64,000 bases of DNA from Streptomyces cadmiisoli. Lineage in GTDB: Bacteria; Actinomycetota; Actinomycetes; Streptomycetales; Streptomycetaceae. The stretch covers positions 4,836,001 to 4,900,000 of the forward strand of contig NZ_CP030073.1 in NCBI RefSeq assembly GCF_003261055.1, read 5' to 3'. Position numbers and translations under genes: made by a program. Below are positions 8,733 through 21,890 of the stretch, in pieces (the stretch's first letter is position 1; the number at the start of each line of letters is the position of its first letter). The notes under the pieces are model-generated. The model saw only the letters and a list, made by a program, of their open reading frames with translations. It did not search any database and had not been told where the DNA came from.

Positions 8733-10097
8733 ATGGTGAAGGAACGTGCGCGCATTCTCGTTGTCGGCGGCGGCTATGTCGGGATGTACACGGCCCTGCG
8801 TCTGCAACGGAAGCTGAAACGGGAACTCCAGCGGGGCGAGGCCGAGATCACGGTGGTCACACCCGACCCGTACATGACGTATCAGCCGTTCCTCGCCGAA
8901 GCGGCCGCCGGCCTCATCTCCCCCCGGCACGTCGTCGTACCGCTGCGCCGCGTGCTGCCCGACTGCCGGGTCGTCATCGGGGAGGTCCAGAGCATCCGGC
9001 ACGCCGAGCGCGTCGCGACCCTCACCACCCTCGCCGGGGCGGAGGGCGCCGGCGCCGAGCGGCTGCCGTACGACGAACTGGTCCTCGCCCCCGGCTCCGT
9101 CTCGCGCACGCTGCCCGTCCCCGGTCTGGCCGACCACGGCATCGGATTCAAGACCGTCGAAGAGGCCATCGGCCTGCGCAACCACGTCATCGAGCAGCTG
9201 GACATCGCCTCCTCCACCCGCGACCCCGCCATCCGCGACGCGGCCCTCACCTTCGTCTTTGTCGGAGGCGGCTACGCCGGAGTGGAGGCGCTCGGCGAAC
9301 TGGAGGACATGGCCCGCTACGCCACGCGCTACTACCACAACGTGCGGCCCGAGGACCTGAAGTGGATCCTCGTCGAGGCCACGGACCGGATCCTGCCGGA
9401 GGTCGGCGAGGAGATGGGCCGCTACACGGTCACCGAGCTGCGCCGCCGCAACATCCAGGTCCTCCTGGGCACCCGCCTCGTCTCCTGCGCCGACCGGGTC
9501 GCGGTCCTCAGCGACGGACAACGGTTCCCCGCCCGTACGGTCGTCTGGACGGCCGGCGTGAAACCCCACCCGCTGCTCGACGCCACCGACCTGCCCCGCA
9601 ACGGGCGCGGCCGGCTGCACTGCACCCCCGAGCTGGCGGTCGAGGGGCACGCGCACGCGTGGGCCGCGGGCGACGCCGCCGCCGTACCGGACGTCACCGC
9701 CGGGGCGGACGGCACGCTGTGCGCCCCCAACGCGCAACACGCGCTGCGCCAGGCCAAGGTGCTCGGTGACAACGTCGTCCGCTCCCTGCGCGGCGAGCCC
9801 CTGGAGACCTACGCCCACAAGTACCTCGGCTCGGTCGCCTCCCTGGGGCTGCACAAGGGCGTCGCCCAGGTCTACGGGCGCAAGCTCAAGGGCTACCCCG
9901 CCTGGTTCATGCACCGCGCGTACCACCTCAGCCGGGTGCCCACGGTCAACCGGAAGGCGCGCGTGCTGGCCGAATGGACCCTCGCGGGCCTCTTCAAACG
10001 TGAGATCGTCTCGCTCGGTTCACTCGAACATCCCCGGGCCGAGTTCGAACTCGCGGCCGGTGGAAAGCCTCCTTACGACCCGAAGGGGTCGACCTGA
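8733..10097 (+). CDS. ndh: Type II (non-proton-pumping) NADH dehydrogenase
   Basis: 454 residues. The first dinucleotide-binding motif is VGGGYVGMYTA (residues 11-21, FAD) and the second is VGGGYAGVEALGEL (NADH), with TAGVKPHPLL and a WAAGDAAAVPD segment that places the flavin; this is the two-Rossmann plan of NDH-2. It passes electrons from NADH to menaquinone at the inner membrane face without pumping protons. ATG 8733 gives a start directly before the Rossmann fold, but no strong ribosome binding site is visible; GTG 8721 or 8736 are alternatives. It is monocistronic and diverges from a TetR gene. The family is clear; exact quinone specificity is not shown. Confidence 0.9.
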   Translation: MVKERARILVVGGGYVGMYTALRLQRKLKRELQRGEAEITVVTPDPYMTYQPFLAEAAAGLISPRHVVVPLRRVLPDCRVVIGEVQSIRHAERVATLTTLAGAEGAGAERLPYDELVLAPGSVSRTLPVPGLADHGIGFKTVEEAIGLRNHVIEQLDIASSTRDPAIRDAALTFVFVGGGYAGVEALGELEDMARYATRYYHNVRPEDLKWILVEATDRILPEVGEEMGRYTVTELRRRNIQVLLGTRLVSCADRVAVLSDGQRFPARTVVWTAGVKPHPLLDATDLPRNGRGRLHCTPELAVEGHAHAWAAGDAAAVPDVTAGADGTLCAPNAQHALRQAKVLGDNVVRSLRGEPLETYAHKYLGSVASLGLHKGVAQVYGRKLKGYPAWFMHRAYHLSRVPTVNRKARVLAEWTLAGLFKREIVSLGSLEHPRAEFELAAGGKPPYDPKGST

Positions 10098-10342
10098 CAC
10101 CCGTCAGGAACTCCAGTGGCCACCCCGGCGTCTGACGGATGTCGCCCGAGTCGGCCACACTGCCAGACTGATCCCCGCGACGGGACGGTCCCGTGCCCGC
10201 CCTGCCCACCCAACCCACGAGGCGTTTCCCGAGTGCTGCACTTCCCAGGGGTCGCGACACGGTGCGGCCACCGCCGTACCACCCCCGGGGGACCGGGCCG
10301 GGTCCGGTGCCGGCCGACGACGACTACACGAGGCAAGGATTC

Positions 10343-11980
10343 GTGAACTTCACGCGCTGGAGCGCCCGGCTCCCCGGAACTCAGCGCCGCGCCGCCGCGC
10401 GGACCGAACACCCGGTGACCCCCGACCGACGAGGGGAGAGCCCCGTCCCCGCGGCCCGCGTCGAACAACTGACCGACGACCGGCTCCCGATCCCCGCCGT
10501 CGACGAACTCCCGGTACGCGAGGTACTCGACCGCGTCCCCGCCCTCGTCGCCCTGTGCCACGGCCCGGACCACCGCCTCGCCTACATCAACGACGCCTAC
10601 GCCGCCGCCCTCGGCCCGCGCCCGCTCGGCGAACCGGCCCGCGAAGCGCTCCCCGAGCTCCACGAGCTGGGCCTGCTGCCCCTCCTGGACCAGGTCCTGC
10701 GCAGCGGCAAGCCCCGCACGGTCAAGTCCCGCAAGGCCCCCGACGGCCGCTCGTACACCTTCAGCTGCACTCCGCTCGCCGAGGGCGAGGGCGGCGTCCT
10801 GATCTTCGCCACCGACGTCACCGACCACGCCGAGGCCGCCGAACGCCTCCGCGCCAGCGAGCGCCGCCAGCGCGAGACCGCCGTGACCCTCCAGCGTTCC
10901 CTGCTCCCCCAGGAGCTGGAACAGCCCGACGACCTCCGCATCGCCGCCACCTACCAGCCCGGCGGCACCGAAGCCGCGGTCGGCGGCGACTGGTACGACG
11001 TGATCACCCTCGGCGGCGGCCGCACGGCCCTCGTCATCGGCGACGTCATGGGCAGAGGCGTACGCGCCGCCGCGGTCATGGGCCAGCTCCGCACGGCGGT
11101 CCGCGCCTACGCCCGCCTCGACCTGCCCCCGCACGAGGTGCTCCAGCTCCTCGACGGCCTCGCCACGGAGATCGACGCCAACCAGATCGCCACCTGCGTC
11201 TACGCCGTCCACGACCCCAACGAGGGGCGCCTGGTCTACGCCTCGGCCGGCCACCTGCCGATCCTCGTCCGGGACGACAGCGGCAACGTCCTGCGCGCCG
11301 ACGAACCCACCGGTCCGCCCCTCGGCACCGGCGGCTGGATCCACGCCTCCGGCTCGGTCCCGCTCGGCCCCGGCTCCACCGCCGTCCTCTACACGGACGG
11401 CCTCGTCGAACGCCGTGACGCCGACCTCGACGAGGGCATCGCCGCCCTCCAGCACGCCCTGGCCGGCGCCACCGGCACGCCCCAGGTGATCTGCGACCGC
11501 CTGCTGCGCTCCGCCGGCGTCGCCGCGGACCACGACGACGACGTCGCCGTCCTGGTCCTCCAGCACCCGGCCCGCACCGGCAGCGACGGCGAACTGTTCC
11601 GCAACGCCGCCCTGGAACTGCTCGGCGGGGTGGAGGCGGCCCCACGCGCGCGTGCCTTCGCCTCCGGAGTCCTCACCAGCTGGCGCTTCCCGCCCGAACT
11701 GCACGACCTCGGAGTCCTGGCGACCAGCGAACTGGTCGCCAACTCCCTCCAGCACGGCACGCCGCCCATGCGCCTGCGTCTGCGCCGAACCGACCGCCGC
11801 CTGATCGTCGAAGTGACGGATGGCGACGACCACCTCCCCCGCCGCCGCCGCGCCGAGCCCGGCGACGAGTCGGGCCGGGGCATCGCCATCGTCGCGACGA
11901 TCGCGTCCAGCTGGGGGTGCAGACGCACCCCCGGCGGCGGAAAAGCGGTGTGGTGCGAATTCGCCCTGCCCAAGACATGA
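10343..11980 (+). CDS. PAS-PP2C (SpoIIE-type) phosphatase with C-terminal HATPase domain
   Basis: 545 residues. GTG 10343 follows AGGCAAGGA; an upstream in-frame ATG would add 50 Pro/Arg-rich residues with no domain. Residues about 55-165 form a PAS-like sensor (VPALVALCHGPDHRLAYINDAY), about 185-385 the SpoIIE/RsbU phosphatase (GGDWYDVI, VIGDVMGRGVRAA, YTDGLVERRD, DDDVAVLVL), and about 400-545 an RsbW-like kinase fold (LATSELVANSLQHG). Such proteins control anti-anti-sigma switching in Streptomyces: the phosphatase dephosphorylates an anti-sigma antagonist and the kinase-like domain may rephosphorylate it or bind sigma. No partner gene lies next to it, so the target must be elsewhere. It lies 245 nt after ndh. 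Confidence 0.88.
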   Translation: MNFTRWSARLPGTQRRAAARTEHPVTPDRRGESPVPAARVEQLTDDRLPIPAVDELPVREVLDRVPALVALCHGPDHRLAYINDAYAAALGPRPLGEPAREALPELHELGLLPLLDQVLRSGKPRTVKSRKAPDGRSYTFSCTPLAEGEGGVLIFATDVTDHAEAAERLRASERRQRETAVTLQRSLLPQELEQPDDLRIAATYQPGGTEAAVGGDWYDVITLGGGRTALVIGDVMGRGVRAAAVMGQLRTAVRAYARLDLPPHEVLQLLDGLATEIDANQIATCVYAVHDPNEGRLVYASAGHLPILVRDDSGNVLRADEPTGPPLGTGGWIHASGSVPLGPGSTAVLYTDGLVERRDADLDEGIAALQHALAGATGTPQVICDRLLRSAGVAADHDDDVAVLVLQHPARTGSDGELFRNAALELLGGVEAAPRARAFASGVLTSWRFPPELHDLGVLATSELVANSLQHGTPPMRLRLRRTDRRLIVEVTDGDDHLPRRRRAEPGDESGRGIAIVATIASSWGCRRTPGGGKAVWCEFALPKT

Positions 11981-12001
11981 GCGAGGGCGCCGCGGGACAG
12001 G

Positions 12002-13291
12002 TCAGCCCTGCCCCGCGGCGACGACTTCGGACGGCGCCGCACCCCGCGTGACGACCCGGCTGCGCGCCTGCCACGGCTGGTCCTGCACCTCGGTCAGCTG
12101 CCGCCCCAACCGCACCGCGAGCACACTGATCCCGAGGGAGAACAGCAGGAACGTCACGATGTACGGCCCGTGCAGCGCGGCCCCCATCGGCCCGCCCACG
12201 GCCGGCCCGACCGCCAGCGCAAGCTGCTTCACCAGGGCGAACGCAGAGTTGTACTGCCCGGCCATCCCACTCGGCGCGAGATCGGCGACCAGCGGAGCCA
12301 CGGTCGGCGACAGCATCGCCTCCCCCAGCCCGAACAGCGCGTACGTCGAGATGAAGGCGGCCGTCGCCATCTCCTGGCTGCCGTGCCCCAGCCCCGCGTA
12401 CCCGGCCGCGAGCCATGCCACGGCCCAGATCAGACCCACCGCCGCGATCACCCGCGACCGCCGCCGGCGCTCGACGAACCTCAGCACGGCGAACTGCGCG
12501 ACGACGATCATCGCGGTGTTCGCGGCCAGCGCCGTCCCGAGTGCGGACGTGGAGATCCCGGCCGCCTCGACCCCGTACGCGCTCAGCCCCGACTCGAACT
12601 GGCCGTAGCAGGCGAAGAAGAGCACGAAGCCCAGCACGCACAGCTGCACCATCGCCCGGTTGCCGGCCAACTGCTTCCAGCCGCCCTTCGCCGAACGCGC
12701 CGGGGTGCCGCCGATCCGCGGCGAACGCGGCATCCGCACCGTCGCCAGCACCACGACGAGCAGCAGGAACATCGCCGCCTCGATCGCGAACAGCAGGGTG
12801 AAGGAGGAGGCGTCGGACGCGTCGACCAGGTGCCCGCCGATGAGCCCGCCCACGCCCAGTCCCAGGTTCTGCAGGAAGAACTGCATGGCGAACGCCCGGG
12901 AGCGCGTGTCCGCCGACGAGCAGTCCACGATCATCGTCGCCAGGGCGGGCTGCATCACGGCCTGACCCGTGCCCAGCGCCGCCGCCGAGATCAGCACGGC
13001 GGCCGCGCTGCCTGCGAGCCCCAGGCTGAGCGCTCCCAGAGCGGCGGTGACCAGAGCGGCGATCAGCACGGGCAGCGGACCGCGCCGGACGATGGCCCGT
13101 CCGGCGAACGGCAGCACGATCAGCGCCGCCACCGCGAAGACGGCGAGCACCAGACCCGCCGTCATGGCACCCAGCCCACGCACCTGCGCCACATAGACGT
13201 ACAGGTAGGGGACTGTGAAGCCGAGCCCGAACGCGCTGAGTGCGTTGCCCACGTGGATCCGGCGCATCGCAGCGCCCATCGCCCTGGTCAC
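12002..13291 (-). CDS. MFS transporter (probable drug/metabolite exporter)
   Basis: 429 residues with about twelve hydrophobic segments, the MFS layout of two six-helix halves. The first half has the charged GRAIVRRG loop characteristic of motif A after helix 2 (FAGRAIVRRGPLPVL). GTG 13291 is preferred to ATG 13306 because GAGAGG sits 5 nt before it, while the ATG has no ribosome binding site. It diverges from a MarR gene; the palindrome at 13327-13351 lies about 36-60 nt upstream and would cover its promoter, so MarR repression lifted by a ligand is likely. The substrate cannot be named. Convergent with nothing: the PP2C gene ends 21 nt away on the opposite strand. Confidence 0.88.
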   Translation of the reverse strand: MTRAMGAAMRRIHVGNALSAFGLGFTVPYLYVYVAQVRGLGAMTAGLVLAVFAVAALIVLPFAGRAIVRRGPLPVLIAALVTAALGALSLGLAGSAAAVLISAAALGTGQAVMQPALATMIVDCSSADTRSRAFAMQFFLQNLGLGVGGLIGGHLVDASDASSFTLLFAIEAAMFLLLVVVLATVRMPRSPRIGGTPARSAKGGWKQLAGNRAMVQLCVLGFVLFFACYGQFESGLSAYGVEAAGISTSALGTALAANTAMIVVAQFAVLRFVERRRRSRVIAAVGLIWAVAWLAAGYAGLGHGSQEMATAAFISTYALFGLGEAMLSPTVAPLVADLAPSGMAGQYNSAFALVKQLALAVGPAVGGPMGAALHGPYIVTFLLFSLGISVLAVRLGRQLTEVQDQPWQARSRVVTRGAAPSEVVAAGQG

Positions 13292-13326
13292 GTTCACCTC
13301 TCTCATGTGCTTAAAGCCGGTAGTAG

Positions 13327-13351
13327 TTAGCCATGAAGACTTCGAAGCTAA
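13327..13351. promoter_or_regulatory. Palindromic operator for the MarR/MFS pair
   Basis: A 25-bp imperfect palindrome reads TTAGC-N3-GAAG-N-CTTC-N3-GCTAA, centred on 13339, in an AT-rich island between the divergent MFS and MarR genes. Its size and symmetry fit a MarR dimer. A second GAAG-N2-CTTC site is at 13377-13386, nearer the marR promoter, which would allow autoregulation. Binding is inferred from position and symmetry. Confidence 0.65.
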
Positions 13352-13418
13352 ATTTCAAACCTAAACAATACACATCGAAGGACTTCAACGCCAAGCCCGT
13401 GCGTGCCATACTGCGGCC

Positions 13419-13967
13419 ATGGGTGACACCCCCGGCGCGACCGAGCCGACGCTCGACGAACAGATCGCGGCCTACCAGCGCGAGTTCCAGGACCTCGACC
13501 CCCAGGTCGAGAAGATCGTTTCGGCGCTCTCCCGCCTGAACCGCCGTATGAACGTCGCGTACGGCCGCCAGACCGCCGCCCTCGGCATCAGCAACGCCGA
13601 GTGGGAGGTCCTCAAGGCCCTCGTCCTGTCCGGCGTGCCCTACCGCCTGGGACCCGGCGACCTCGCCAAGCGCCTCGGGCTCACGCCCGCCGCCATGACC
13701 CACCGGATCGACCGCATGGTCGCCGAGGGCCTGGTCAACCGGGAGCGCGACGAGTCCAATCGGGTACGAGTGATCGTCGAGCTGACCCCCGAGGGCCGGG
13801 GGAAGTGGCTGGAGGCGATGCGCAGGGCGTCGGTCTTCGAGGAGGACCTGCTCCAGGACCTGTCACCCGGAGAGCGCAACGTCCTCGGCGAGATTCTGAC
13901 GACGCTGCTGCGCAGGGTGGAGCACGCCCAGCCGGACGCCGGCGGCCGCCTCAGCGACCTGGACTGA
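13419..13967 (+). CDS. MarR-family transcriptional regulator
   Basis: 182 residues. The winged-helix part spans about residues 45-130: ISNAEWEVLKALVLSG, then the recognition helix region LGLTPAAMTHRIDRMVAEGLV and the wing with ERDESNRVRVIVELTPEG, including the conserved D-x-R-x-x-x-V pattern of MarR proteins. It is preceded by a 30-residue helical N-terminal extension. A CATACT hexamer ends 7 nt before the ATG (13408-13413 region) and there is no ribosome binding site, so the mRNA is probably leaderless. It diverges from an MFS gene, the common arrangement in which MarR represses the exporter and itself. The ligand is unknown. Confidence 0.9.
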   Translation: MGDTPGATEPTLDEQIAAYQREFQDLDPQVEKIVSALSRLNRRMNVAYGRQTAALGISNAEWEVLKALVLSGVPYRLGPGDLAKRLGLTPAAMTHRIDRMVAEGLVNRERDESNRVRVIVELTPEGRGKWLEAMRRASVFEEDLLQDLSPGERNVLGEILTTLLRRVEHAQPDAGGRLSDLD

Positions 13968-13997
13968 AGGTCCGCGAAAAGATCTCGACAGGGCCCC

Positions 13998-14026
13998 TTG
14001 ACAGCCCCCTGCCCGATCCGTAAAGT
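13998..14026 (+). promoter_or_regulatory. rRNA promoter, near-consensus
   Basis: TTGACA (13998-14003) and TAAAGT (14021-14026) are spaced 17 nt apart, an almost ideal vegetative sigma (HrdB) promoter about 490 bp upstream of 16S. Confidence 0.75.
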
Positions 14027-14169
14027 TCTTCGGGTTGCCACGGAGCCGTAACGGTTCTGCGTCAACACCTTTCGTCGCGTGAGCGACAACCCAAACCACA
14101 AGCACGATCTCCCAGCGGGACTGATTTCGGCGTGCCCGAATTCAATTCCATCGGGACTCGGCGGCCCGA

Positions 14170-14199
14170 TTGGGAATCGCCGAGAGAGTCCGCTAAGGT
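14170..14199 (+). promoter_or_regulatory. rRNA promoter, second candidate
   Basis: TTGGGA (14170-14175) and TAAGGT (14194-14199) with an 18-nt spacer, about 320 bp upstream of 16S. Confidence 0.5.
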
Positions 14200-14251
14200 T
14201 TGAGACGTCGGAACGGCCCAACGGCCGGGAAGACAAACCCCGCTGACTGGG

Positions 14252-14280
14252 GGTCAGGTCGAGAAAAGATCTGATAGAGT
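14252..14280 (+). promoter_or_regulatory. rRNA promoter, third candidate
   Basis: A clear -10 TAGAGT (14275-14280) is preceded by a poor -35 (GGTCAG, 14252-14257) with 17-nt spacing. I recall very similar segments in rRNA leaders of other Streptomyces. Confidence 0.45.
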
Positions 14281-14520
14281 CGGAAACATCGAAGGGAAGC
14301 GCCCGGAGGAAAGCCCGAGAGGGTGAGTACGAAGGAAGCGTCCGTTCCTTGAGAACTCAACAGCGTGCCAAAAGTCAACGCCAGATATGTTGATACCCCG
14401 TCTCCAGCATTTGCTGGGGCGAGGTTCCTTTGAAATAACACAGCGAGGACGCTGTGAACGGTCGGATTATTCCTCCGATCGTTCCGCTCTCGTGGTGTTC
14501 GCCCCGATCACGGGGAAGCA

Positions 14521-19466
<4,946 letters not shown>

Positions 19467-19551
19467 TCAGTTGCTCGCGTCCACTGTGTTGGTTCTGAAA
19501 CCACGAACAGCCCCGTATGGCCACATGCGGTTCGGTTGTCAGTTTCATAGT

Positions 19552-19670
19552 GTTTCGGTGGTTATAGCGTGAGGGAAACGCCCGGTTACATACCGAACCC
19601 GGAAGCTAAGCCTCACAGCGCCGATGGTACTGCAGGGGGGACCCTGTGGGAGAGTAGGACGCCGCCGAAC
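19552..19670 (+). rRNA. rrf: 5S ribosomal RNA
   Basis: 119 nt beginning GTTTCGGTGGTTATAGCG and ending GCCGCCGAAC, whose ends pair to form helix I; CCGAACCCGGAAGCTAAG in the middle is the conserved loop B/C region. It follows 23S by 85 nt and is followed by a strong terminator. Confidence 0.96.
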
Positions 19671-19680
19671 AATTTTTGTG

Positions 19681-19712
19681 AAAGCCCCCGTGCCATTCGG
19701 CACGGGGGCTTT
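19681..19712 (+). terminator. rRNA operon terminator
   Basis: A perfect 14-bp stem AAAGCCCCCGTGCC / GGCACGGGGGCTTT with an ATTC loop begins 10 nt after 5S, and is followed by a T-rich stretch. A classic intrinsic terminator. Confidence 0.92.
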
Positions 19713-19764
19713 CTGCGTTTTAAGGAGATGAATGGTGCGCCGGCCGGCCTGTACGGTGGGCCGC

Positions 19765-20328
19765 ATGAGCACCAGTGCCGATGAGCGGTACATCGTCCGG
19801 TCGATACGTGCCGACGAGTGGCCGGCGACAAAGGAGCTGCGGCTTACCGCACTGCGGGATCCGGTCGCGCACCTTGCCTATCTGGAGACGTACGAGGAGG
19901 CCGTGGCGCGGCCGGACTCCTTCTGGCAGGAGAGGGCCGCCTCGGCGGCCGGAGGGTCGGCCGCGGCGCGGCAGGTCATCGCCGAGGGTCCCGACGGACA
20001 ACTGGTCGGCACGCTCACCGTGCTCGTCGAGGAGCCGGGGACGACGGACTGGGCCGGTTTCCCCGTCGAGCGGCGGCAAGGGCATGTGGTGGGTGTGTAC
20101 ATGCGGCCGGAGCACCGTGGCTGCGGGCTGACCGAGTTGCTTTTCGACGAGGCCCTGGAGTGGGCGTGGGCCCGCGGGCTGGAGCGGGTGCGGCTCATCG
20201 TGCACGAGGACAACGGGCGGGCCCTGGCCTTCTACCGGAAGGTGGGGTTCGAGCCGAGCGGGGTCACCGTGCCGCTCGACGGGCAATCGGGGTCGAGCGA
20301 GCGGGAGTTCGTGCTGGAGCGAGGCTGA
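19765..20328 (+). CDS. GNAT-family N-acetyltransferase
   Basis: 187 residues. ATG 19765 follows GGTGGG; the longer frame from 19732 runs into the rRNA terminator area. The acetyl-CoA binding core is GHVVGVYMRPEHRGCGLTELLFDEALEWA (the V-x-x-x-x-R-G-x-G/A loop), followed by VRLIVHEDNGRALAFYRKVGFEPSG, both hallmarks of GNAT enzymes. Such proteins transfer acetyl groups from acetyl-CoA to amines of small molecules or proteins; the substrate cannot be read from sequence. It stands alone after the rRNA operon and converges on the coupling-protein-like gene with only 3 nt between stop codons. Confidence 0.88.
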   Translation: MSTSADERYIVRSIRADEWPATKELRLTALRDPVAHLAYLETYEEAVARPDSFWQERAASAAGGSAAARQVIAEGPDGQLVGTLTVLVEEPGTTDWAGFPVERRQGHVVGVYMRPEHRGCGLTELLFDEALEWAWARGLERVRLIVHEDNGRALAFYRKVGFEPSGVTVPLDGQSGSSEREFVLERG

Positions 20329-20331
20329 ACC

Positions 20332-21882
20332 TCACACCGGCAGCTCGTCGTGCGGCCAGCGGGAGCGGGCCTGCTCGCGGGAGCGCAGGAGGGCGAGGGT
20401 GGGCAGGCCGTGGTCGGCTCCCGTCGCCAGCAGGGACGGCAGTTGGGGGAGCGGGGCCACGGCCGCGACGTCGTCCAGGACGAAGGTCAGTGGTGGGTCG
20501 AGGCGACCGGAGGATGACCGTTCGGCCATGCGCCGGCCGCGCTCGACCACGCTGGAGACGAGGGCCGTCAGGAGCGGCATCGCACCCGGGTTCGTCCTGG
20601 GGTCCTCGATGGATTCACCAACCACATAAAGCGTGCCCCCTTCGTCGACGAAGGAATCCAAGGTGAGCGCATCAGTTCGGTTGGGGGTGCATGCCTCGCG
20701 GACGTTCACCGTGAACAGAGTGGCCAGGGCGCGGGCCGTCAACTCATGGGCCATGTCGCGGCGTTCGGGGTGGGCGGTGAGAGCCGCTTCGAGTTCGCCT
20801 GCGGCGCCCGGGGCCGCCTTGGGATGCGTGCGCAGCGTCCGTACCGCTTCCTGGATCTGGGTGCCCTGCGCCCAGCGGTGGACATGGCGGATGGTGCGGT
20901 TGTCGAGTGCGGCGGCGTGCAGGTAGCTGCGCAGCAGCGTCTCCGCGGTGTCGCTGACGGCCTGGTCGATCTTCGCGGTGGGCCGGACCGGGGCGAGCAG
21001 GGCGGTGGCTCTCGACACGGCCGTCTGCTTGTCCTCGCAGCCCGCCGACGGGGACCAGTGGAGGCGGGCCGGGGTGTCGCAGCGGTGGGTGGGGTCGTAG
21101 AGGAGGACCGGGCCCAGTTTCGCGCGGGCGTCCTTCGTGTCCTGCCAGAGGGCGGGGTTCGACGTGACGATGACTGCGGGGCCCTCCGCGTCGCGCAGCG
21201 CCTGGGCCGCCCTGGAGTGACGGGTCTCCGCCGTCATCACGAGGATCTTCTCCCAGCCGCCCACCTGTTCGCCGCCGAACACGGGCGGCGAGGCCTGGGG
21301 TGAGTGTGGTGGCGGTGCGAGCTCTGCGGCCGGGTTCGCGGCCCTTCTCGGGGTGGGGACCTCGTGCAGGCGGTCCGGGTCCGAGGGGTCCGGTGCCGGG
21401 TCGACCGGCGCCGCGTGGACCGGTGAGGGTGCCGTCGTGGGGGCGGTCGTGTGCGGTTCGCCCGCCGGTGCCGTGGCCTCGACGTGCTCGGCGTGACCGC
21501 GGTCCTTGCGCGCGACCCGGTTCCTCGCGCGCACCGCCTTCCAGCGCGCCAGTGTGCCCAGTACGAACACCGTGAGCACGATCAGCACCAGCAGTTGGCC
21601 GATGAGCAGACCCCAGAACAGCCCGTACCCGGAGAGCTGTGCGCCCGGGGTGGCGGGCCAGGCGCCCGTGATGTCGTGGGGCTGGGCGACGAGATGGCGC
21701 ATGGCCAGCGGCGTACGGGCGAAGGTGACGGCCTCGGGCCAGGCGCCGCGGGAGAACCAGCCGGCCAGGCCCGTGGCCGACCAGACCAGCAGGGTCATCC
21801 CGAGGAGGAACGCGAGTACGCCGAGGAGCAGGCCGTCGGGGATGCCGCCCTGGCCGTCCCGCCGCTGGTCGTCCGGTCTCAC
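20332..21882 (-). CDS. VirD4/TraD-like coupling protein without Walker A
   Basis: 516 residues. GTG 21882 has GGAGG 4-8 nt upstream and lies 8 nt after the upstream ATPase gene. Two membrane helices (about 17-42 and 88-112) with a short external loop match the N-terminus of type IV coupling proteins. After a Pro-rich linker comes a TraG/VirD4-like domain whose Walker B region LTFVLDDVAAVAPLPQLP (residues 465-482) and GADHGLPTLALLRSREQ (about 488-504) resemble the LDEFxxLGxLP and GRxxGI..LxxQS segments of VirD4. No GxxxxGKS motif is present, and the protein stops soon after the QS-like region, so it lacks the usual C-terminal part. ATP hydrolysis is doubtful; it may be a structural recruiter in the cluster. 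Confidence 0.7.
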   Translation of the reverse strand: MRPDDQRRDGQGGIPDGLLLGVLAFLLGMTLLVWSATGLAGWFSRGAWPEAVTFARTPLAMRHLVAQPHDITGAWPATPGAQLSGYGLFWGLLIGQLLVLIVLTVFVLGTLARWKAVRARNRVARKDRGHAEHVEATAPAGEPHTTAPTTAPSPVHAAPVDPAPDPSDPDRLHEVPTPRRAANPAAELAPPPHSPQASPPVFGGEQVGGWEKILVMTAETRHSRAAQALRDAEGPAVIVTSNPALWQDTKDARAKLGPVLLYDPTHRCDTPARLHWSPSAGCEDKQTAVSRATALLAPVRPTAKIDQAVSDTAETLLRSYLHAAALDNRTIRHVHRWAQGTQIQEAVRTLRTHPKAAPGAAGELEAALTAHPERRDMAHELTARALATLFTVNVREACTPNRTDALTLDSFVDEGGTLYVVGESIEDPRTNPGAMPLLTALVSSVVERGRRMAERSSSGRLDPPLTFVLDDVAAVAPLPQLPSLLATGADHGLPTLALLRSREQARSRWPHDELPV

Positions 21883-21890
21883 GCAGCCTC

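Larger units (their letters stand above)
13968..14520 (+). promoter_or_regulatory. rRNA operon leader and promoter region
   Basis: No gene here; the region holds several promoters and the precursor leader of the rRNA operon, the usual arrangement in Streptomyces. The stretch near 14345-14375 (TTGAGAACTCAACAGCGTGCC-like) resembles the antitermination/processing leader seen before actinomycete 16S genes. Individual promoters are listed separately. Confidence 0.7.
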
